The notes under the pieces are model-generated. The model was not told the origin of the DNA. It ran no database searches and saw only the letters and a list, made by a program, of their open reading frames with translations. Below are positions 42,428-46,894 of a DNA stretch of 46,894 bases, piece after piece. The stretch comes from Candidatus Krumholzibacteriota bacterium (GTDB taxonomy: Bacteria > Krumholzibacteriota > Krumholzibacteriia > JACNKJ01), in the NCBI GenBank assembly GCA_016933175.1, contig JAFGBK010000015.1, positions 1 to 46,894 on the forward strand, in the 5' to 3' direction. Position numbers and translations under genes: made by a program. Position 1 is the first letter of the stretch; each line of letters begins with the position of its first letter.

Positions 42428-45160
42428 CTAGATGTTCAGGCGGTAGGTCACCTTCGCCATGACGATGTCCTCGGCCGGCGCCTCCAGCAGCGAGCCCGCG
42501 TCGCGGGACAGGCGGAAGTCGCCGGGGTTCGCATAATCGGCGCGGCCCTGGGTCCAGACCAGGTAGAAGGTCGAGCCGGGCCGGTACTCCCACCGCAAGA
42601 CCATGTTCACCTTGAGGGACTTGACGTTGAAGTCGGGATTGCCGACGGCGAAGGCCTCGCCGTCCCCGGGGGCGACGGCGTACTCGTCCGCGTCGGCGTC
42701 GTAGGCGATGGTCGAGGCGCCGTCGTCGCCGTAGGTGCGGAAGCCGTAGCCGTGGGGATCGGTCAGCTCCTTGAAGGCGCTGTAGCGGGCCGCCGCGAAG
42801 AGGGGCTGGACGTAGGCCTGCAGGGTCAGGGCCGGCGTGAAGCTCCAGTCCATGCGCGCGCTCAGGCCGAGGCTGCGGTACTCCATGTCGGCGAAGACGT
42901 AGCGCCGGCCGGCCGTGGCGGTCGCGGCCTCGTCCGCCACGCTGGTCACGTACTGGGCGATCTCCTTGTGCCAGGTCGAGTTCGGACCCACCGTCAGGCT
43001 CACCGAGTCCTTCAGGCGCAGGCGCAGCCAGAGGTTGCCCTGCACGATGGCGCTCTCGTCCGTGCCGCGGCTGTCGTAGTAGCCGCCGCCGAAGGACAGC
43101 TTCTTGCGGCCGTCGCTGCTGAAGCCGATGTCGGCGCTCCAGGCCACGGGCAGGTTCACCGCCGGGCCGCCGCGCGTCAGGGTGGTGTTGTAGCGCTCGG
43201 GGTAGTAGCCGAAGTTGGCCCAGCCGCTCCAGTAGTTGGCGAACTGGGCGCTGGAGAAGAGGATCGCGCCGTGGCTCGTGGGCAGGCCGCCCATGTCCCA
43301 GACCTGGTAGAGGGCGAGCTGCGTGACGCGGTTGCGGAACAGGCGGCCGGGCTCCAGCCAGCGGTAGCCGCTCACGATGTGGGCGTTGGCCTGGTCGGAA
43401 CGGCTCTGGTAGCCCAGATCGCTGATCTCGTAGCCGGGGCTCGTGGCGCCAACGGCGCTGTTCAGGGCCCAGGCGCCCTTCTGCCGGTTGAGCATCAGGC
43501 GGCCGCACCAGCCGGCCAAGGAGGTGCGCGAGGGATCGTAGCCCAGGTGGCCGGCGTCGGGCCGCTGCATGTAGCGGCGCGAGGAGCGCTGGACGCGGTC
43601 CAGGACCCCGGGCGAGCCCTTCACGAGGCTGCCCGACAAGTAGCCCTTGAGGGCCCAGACGCCGCCCGCGTCGAGGGTGGTCCAGCCGTCGACGCCCCCG
43701 GCCCAGGCGCACTCGGCGAGGCGCTCGCGGGCCAGCGGCGTGTCCAGGTCGCGCAGGGTCGAGGTGGCCATCAGGCCCAGGCCCCGCGTGCCGTCCTCGC
43801 GGGTGCGCTGGAGGCGCAGGACCGAGTAGGCGGTGCGGGGCTCCACGAGCTGCTCGCGCACGACGCCACCTTCGTACAGGCGCGCCGTCTCGCCTTCGGT
43901 GACGGCGCCCAGGAAGCCGACGCCGGTGCCGCCGATCTTGCCGCCCAGGCGGGCGGCGCCCAGGATGGTCGTCGCCGCGGGCAGGTCGGCGTGGTCGCTG
44001 TCCTCCAGGGGAAGCTGCGGAGCGCGCCCGATGCGGCGGCTATAGAACACGACGGGGTCCATCCAGTTCAGGCCCCAGTTGCTGTTCGTGCCCTCGCTGC
44101 CGAAGCGGTAGAGGTTGGCGCCCTCCACGAAGAACGGGCGCTTCTCGGGGAAGTAGGTCTCGAAGTCCGAGAGGCTGACGACGGCCGGGTCCACCTCCAC
44201 CTGGCCGAAGTCGGGATTGAAGGTGGCCACCAGGTCCAGGTTGCTTGTCAGGCCCCAGATGAGGTCCAGGCCGGAGGCACCGGCGAAGTCGGAGCCGTCG
44301 TGGAAGGGATCGCCCGCGTCCACGCCCGCGAAGGTGCCCTTGCCGGAGGCGTAGGGCACCAGCTCGATGCTCCGCGAGGGGCGCACGCCGGCGATGCCCA
44401 CCAGGTCGGGGAAGCGGCTGATGAAGCCGGACTCGCCGCGCGGCCGGTGGAAGAGGTCGTCGCGGCCCTGGTAGCGCTGGACGCGCCGGCTGAGATTCAC
44501 GCCCCAGACCTGCTCCGGGCAGTTGGGGAAGCAGAGCTGATCGAAGGGGATGCGCAGCTCGGCCGTCCAGCCCCGCTCGTCCACCGCGGCGGCGCAGTCC
44601 CAGACGCCGTCCCAGGAGGGATCGTCCCAGCCGTCGTTGAACATGACGTTGTCGTAGATGGAGCCGGACGGATTGACGGCGAAGGTGTAGCCCGTGCGGT
44701 CGTCGTTCTGGGTGTCCAGGTTCAGGACGATCATGTCGGCGTTGGGCCAGTCGTCCCGCCGGGCCATCACGCCGACGATGGAGTCGGGCGCGCTGTCGTG
44801 CATGCGGCAGGCCACATAGAGGGCCTCGTCGTCGTAGGCGATCCACCAGTCGGTGTCCTGGCGGGGCGCGACGCCGTTCTCCGGATCGTTCTGGACCAGG
44901 GGCGCAGCGCTGGGTCGCTGCCAGTCGACCTCGTCCAGGCTCGCGTCCACGCGCACGGGCGCCGCCAGGGGCCGCGCCTGGACGCTGCGGGCCAGGCGGC
45001 TCACGTAATCGCCGGCGGCGTCGCTGCCGGCAACGGCGCCGGCGAGGGCCGTCCCGGCGGCGAGGAGCAGGATGGCGAGGGAAAGCAACAGCGCCGCGGC
45101 GATGGCGGCGGCGCGGATCCCGGCGTGCGCGTCGATGGCGGTCGTTCGGCTCTTCGTCAT
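42428..45160 (-). CDS. DUF5916 / CBM9-like outer-membrane protein
   Basis: A 910-aa exported protein. A long hydrophobic N-terminus (about 14-42, AAALLLSLAILLLAAGTALAG) precedes a CBM9-like carbohydrate-binding domain (about 60-235: VDASLDEVDWQ, DTDWWIAYDDEALYVACRM, GYTFAVNPSGSIYDN, WTAELRIPFDQL) and a large DUF5916 part (about 240-910) with the hallmark DFGQVEVDPAVVSLSDFETYFPEKRPFFVEG (about 325-355). The C-terminal strands alternate hydrophobic and aromatic residues and end in VTYRLNI, which suggests an outer-membrane beta-barrel. Members are common in Bacteroidota and related phyla; function unknown, thought to bind glycans or peptides. ATG 45158-45160 has a GGGGGAT RBS. Its own terminator lies downstream. 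Confidence 0.9.
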   Translation of the reverse strand: MTKSRTTAIDAHAGIRAAAIAAALLLSLAILLLAAGTALAGAVAGSDAAGDYVSRLARSVQARPLAAPVRVDASLDEVDWQRPSAAPLVQNDPENGVAPRQDTDWWIAYDDEALYVACRMHDSAPDSIVGVMARRDDWPNADMIVLNLDTQNDDRTGYTFAVNPSGSIYDNVMFNDGWDDPSWDGVWDCAAAVDERGWTAELRIPFDQLCFPNCPEQVWGVNLSRRVQRYQGRDDLFHRPRGESGFISRFPDLVGIAGVRPSRSIELVPYASGKGTFAGVDAGDPFHDGSDFAGASGLDLIWGLTSNLDLVATFNPDFGQVEVDPAVVSLSDFETYFPEKRPFFVEGANLYRFGSEGTNSNWGLNWMDPVVFYSRRIGRAPQLPLEDSDHADLPAATTILGAARLGGKIGGTGVGFLGAVTEGETARLYEGGVVREQLVEPRTAYSVLRLQRTREDGTRGLGLMATSTLRDLDTPLARERLAECAWAGGVDGWTTLDAGGVWALKGYLSGSLVKGSPGVLDRVQRSSRRYMQRPDAGHLGYDPSRTSLAGWCGRLMLNRQKGAWALNSAVGATSPGYEISDLGYQSRSDQANAHIVSGYRWLEPGRLFRNRVTQLALYQVWDMGGLPTSHGAILFSSAQFANYWSGWANFGYYPERYNTTLTRGGPAVNLPVAWSADIGFSSDGRKKLSFGGGYYDSRGTDESAIVQGNLWLRLRLKDSVSLTVGPNSTWHKEIAQYVTSVADEAATATAGRRYVFADMEYRSLGLSARMDWSFTPALTLQAYVQPLFAAARYSAFKELTDPHGYGFRTYGDDGASTIAYDADADEYAVAPGDGEAFAVGNPDFNVKSLKVNMVLRWEYRPGSTFYLVWTQGRADYANPGDFRLSRDAGSLLEAPAEDIVMAKVTYRLNI

Positions 45161-45234
45161 GGTGATCCCCCGTGCGGTGGCTTCGTTTCCTCTGCTGACG
45201 GCGCGAGGGCGGGGATGGTTTGGAGCCGGGCGCG

Positions 45235-45271
45235 AAAAAAACGCGGCGCCCCGATCGCTCGGGGCGCCGCG
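45235..45271 (-). terminator. rho-independent terminator of the DUF4097 gene
   Basis: A 13-bp perfect stem (45242-45254 with 45259-45271, loop TCGC) followed on the minus strand by seven T (45241-45235). Textbook intrinsic terminator, 29 bases past the stop at 45300. Confidence 0.9.
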
Positions 45272-45299
45272 GGACCGGCGGTGGCCGCCTACCGGTCGC

Positions 45300-46202
45300 T
45301 CATCGCTTGTCCAGCCGGACGCTGCCGCTGAAGGTCTCGATCTCGATGAGGGCCTTGCCGTCGCCCTCGGTGAAGCTCAGGCGCTCGCTGCCCGTCCAGC
45401 GGCTGGTGCGCCGGGAGCGGGGGCCGAAGCTGTTGTCGATGTCGCCGCTGAAGGTGCTGATGTCGAACTCGGCGTCCACCTTGCCCGTGAAGACCAGCTC
45501 GATGTCGCCGCTCTGCGTGCTGAAGGTGCCGCTCTTGGCGATGGTGCCCTCGAACTCCAGCTCGCCGGAGACGGAGGAGAACTCGAAGCTCTGCAGATCG
45601 CTGCCCTCGAGCACGAGGTCGCCGCTGACCGTCTCGACATCCAGCTCCTCGGTGTCGAGGCCGTCCAGGTCCAGGTCGCCGCTGACGCTCTCGAAGCTCG
45701 CCTGCCTGGCCTTGGCCGTGACGTCGATATCGCCGCTGACCGTCTCGATGGTGAGCTCCTCGAACGCGCCCTCCACGCGGACCTCGCCGCTGACAGCGCC
45801 GACCTCGAGGTTGTGCTTCAGCTTCGACACCTCCACGTCCGCGCTCACGACGCCGATCTCGACCTCGGCGCCCTCGGGCACGTCGATCTCGAGGTAGGCG
45901 CCATCGGTCCGGCCCCGCATGCGGCGCGGGTAGACCACCTCGATCTTCATGCTGCCCTCGTCGCCCTCGATGTCCAGGCGCTCGACGTCCTCGCCGAGGG
46001 TGCCCTGCACGTGGATCTCCTTCTTGTCCCAGCCTCGCACGATGATCTCGCCGGCGACGTTCTCGATGCGGACACGCGCGTCGGCCTTCACCTTGCGAGT
46101 CTCGTCCACCTTGCGGTCCTCCGCCGCGGCCGGGCCCGTGAGGGCGCCGAAGGCGAGGAGGACCAGGGCCGCCGTCACTACCAGTCTGCTCGTCTTGCTC
46201 AT
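45300..46202 (-). CDS. DUF4097-family exported beta-repeat protein
   Basis: A 300-aa protein with a signal peptide (RLVVTAALVLLAFGALTGPAAA, residues 6-27) and a highly repetitive beta-solenoid: units of about 20 residues with V-S-G-D/E-I/L (AVSGEVRVEGA, TVSGDIDVTAK, SVSGDLDLDGL, TVSGDLVLEGS, SVSGELEFEG, TQSGDIELVF, TFSGDIDNSF). It is acidic and lacks catalytic motifs. DUF4097 proteins of this form often sit downstream of anti-sigma factors, as here (the zinc-finger gene ends 64 bases upstream), and may report envelope state; that role is unproven. GGAGGAAC precedes ATG 46200-46202. Confidence 0.9.
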   Translation of the reverse strand: MSKTSRLVVTAALVLLAFGALTGPAAAEDRKVDETRKVKADARVRIENVAGEIIVRGWDKKEIHVQGTLGEDVERLDIEGDEGSMKIEVVYPRRMRGRTDGAYLEIDVPEGAEVEIGVVSADVEVSKLKHNLEVGAVSGEVRVEGAFEELTIETVSGDIDVTAKARQASFESVSGDLDLDGLDTEELDVETVSGDLVLEGSDLQSFEFSSVSGELEFEGTIAKSGTFSTQSGDIELVFTGKVDAEFDISTFSGDIDNSFGPRSRRTSRWTGSERLSFTEGDGKALIEIETFSGSVRLDKR

Positions 46203-46266
46203 GTCGTTCCTCCGGTCACGCTAGCGGCAAGCCCTGTTCGCTCGCCGGTTTCTCTCCTTCATCGGG

Positions 46267-46894
46267 TCACACGCGGCACCGCGCGCTGAGCGCATGTCGC
46301 TGCAGTGATGCCTTGGCCCGGTAGGCCGCCAGCACCCGGTGCGCCAGGAGACGGTCATCGGGCTGCTGCTGCCACGCGGCGCGGGCCGTGGCAATGGCCT
46401 GGTCCACCTCGTCCATTCCCGCGGTCATAGCGACCAGGCAGGGCGAGGCGCCGTTCCGGCGCGCGAGGTCGGTGAGCTGGATGTCCCCGTCGCGACACTC
46501 CGCCTCGAGAGAGGCCACGGCGACGGCCATGCCCACCGGCGCCTCCGCGGGCAGGATCCGCTCGGCCAGGCGCGGCGGCGCCTCGCCGGGGCCGGGGGCC
46601 ACGAGCGCCCGCCAGACCATGACGGCCACGACCGCCAGCACCGCCGCCGCGGCCAGCACGGGCGCGAGGCGCCCGCCGCCCGGAGCGAACAGGCGCCGGA
46701 TGCCACGCGGCTCGCCCGGCGCTCGCTTCCGCCGCGCGGCCGCCCCGTCACCGATGGCGGCGGCGATGCCGGGCCACAGGTCGCGAGACGGCGGGATCGC
46801 GTCGGGCAGTTCGGCCGCTCGGGCCAGCAGATCCCGCAGTGCCGCCAGCTCCCGGCGGCACTCGGGACAGGCGGCCAGGTGGGCCTCGAGGGCC
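46267..46894 (-). CDS. zinc-finger (zf-HC2) anti-sigma factor, 5' end beyond window
   Basis: The C-terminal 208 residues of a membrane anti-sigma factor. At the window edge a zf-HC2 end is visible (EAHLAACPECRRELAALR, H-x3-C-x2-C), then a linker, a single membrane helix (PVLAAAAVLAVVAVMVW, about 77-95 of the visible part) and an extracytoplasmic domain of about 110 residues (helical, with AWQQQPDDRLLAHRVLAAYRAKASLQ at its end). Such proteins hold an ECF sigma factor, normally encoded just upstream, outside this window. The DUF4097 gene downstream would be part of the same regulon or operon. Confidence 0.85.
   Translation of the reverse strand, partial: ALEAHLAACPECRRELAALRDLLARAAELPDAIPPSRDLWPGIAAAIGDGAAARRKRAPGEPRGIRRLFAPGGGRLAPVLAAAAVLAVVAVMVWRALVAPGPGEAPPRLAERILPAEAPVGMAVAVASLEAECRDGDIQLTDLARRNGASPCLVAMTAGMDEVDQAIATARAAWQQQPDDRLLAHRVLAAYRAKASLQRHALSARCRV

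Noticed and set aside
42395-45331. Plus-strand open frame of 978 codons
   Set aside because: Antisense shadow of the DUF5916 gene; same compositional bias, no RBS.

Overview
The window is 46.9 kb of very GC-rich, densely packed bacterial chromosome. Nothing looks like a phage, plasmid, insertion sequence or CRISPR array. Two secreted proteins end in FlgD-like/'por'-type C-terminal domains (one with an N-H-P-N-P-F-N-P linker), there is a DUF5916 outer-membrane-type protein, an exosortase, and both GlnRS and GluRS. That mix best fits an uncultured lineage near the FCB superphylum (Eisenbacteria, Krumholzibacteriota or Latescibacteria-like). This is an inference from gene content; no 16S rRNA or ribosomal protein gene is present.

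Region A (1-23.8 kb) is an exopolysaccharide locus tied to an exosortase. Left to right it holds: a cytosolic-type heparinase II/III protein (cut by the window edge) translationally coupled to the UDP-GlcNAc 2-epimerase wecB; a six-TM protein; a 1298-aa exported heparinase-like protein with a C-terminal sorting-type domain; a minus-strand operon encoding a Tat-exported DUF362 protein, two exosortase-associated alpha/beta hydrolases, three GT4 glycosyltransferases and an SGNH hydrolase; an O-antigen-ligase-like protein; the plus-strand pair exosortase-EpsI; and a minus-strand operon encoding two Cys-cluster proteins, a TPR lipoprotein, a Wzz/GumC chain-length protein and a tyrosine-tailed BY-kinase. 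Together these would build, polymerise, export, modify and trim a surface polysaccharide and process exosortase substrates. No PEP-CTERM-type substrate is encoded here.

Region B (24.2-33.2 kb) holds a PAS-GAF-PAS-HD-GYP protein, an asparagine-synthetase-like protein without the glutaminase cysteine, a secreted-type beta-helix protein that has lost its signal peptide, a YbdG-type MscS channel and a transketolase. Region C (33.4-35.6 kb) is a divergent TetR / B12-radical-SAM pair with two palindromic operators lying exactly on the -35 and -10 of the radical SAM promoter. Region D (35.7-41.6 kb) contains glnS, tRNA-Glu, tRNA-Gln and gltX side by side, a degenerate peptidase-like exported protein coupled to a stand-alone ilvC, and a CAT-anticodon tRNA. 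Region E (41.7-46.9 kb) holds a small secreted protein, a DUF5916 protein, a DUF4097 protein and the end of a zinc-finger anti-sigma factor.

Many minus-strand neighbours overlap by 1-4 bases (TGATG, ATGA, GTGA), which implies translational coupling. The high GC makes very long antisense open frames; these were left out. Functions were assigned by recognising motifs by eye, with no database search.
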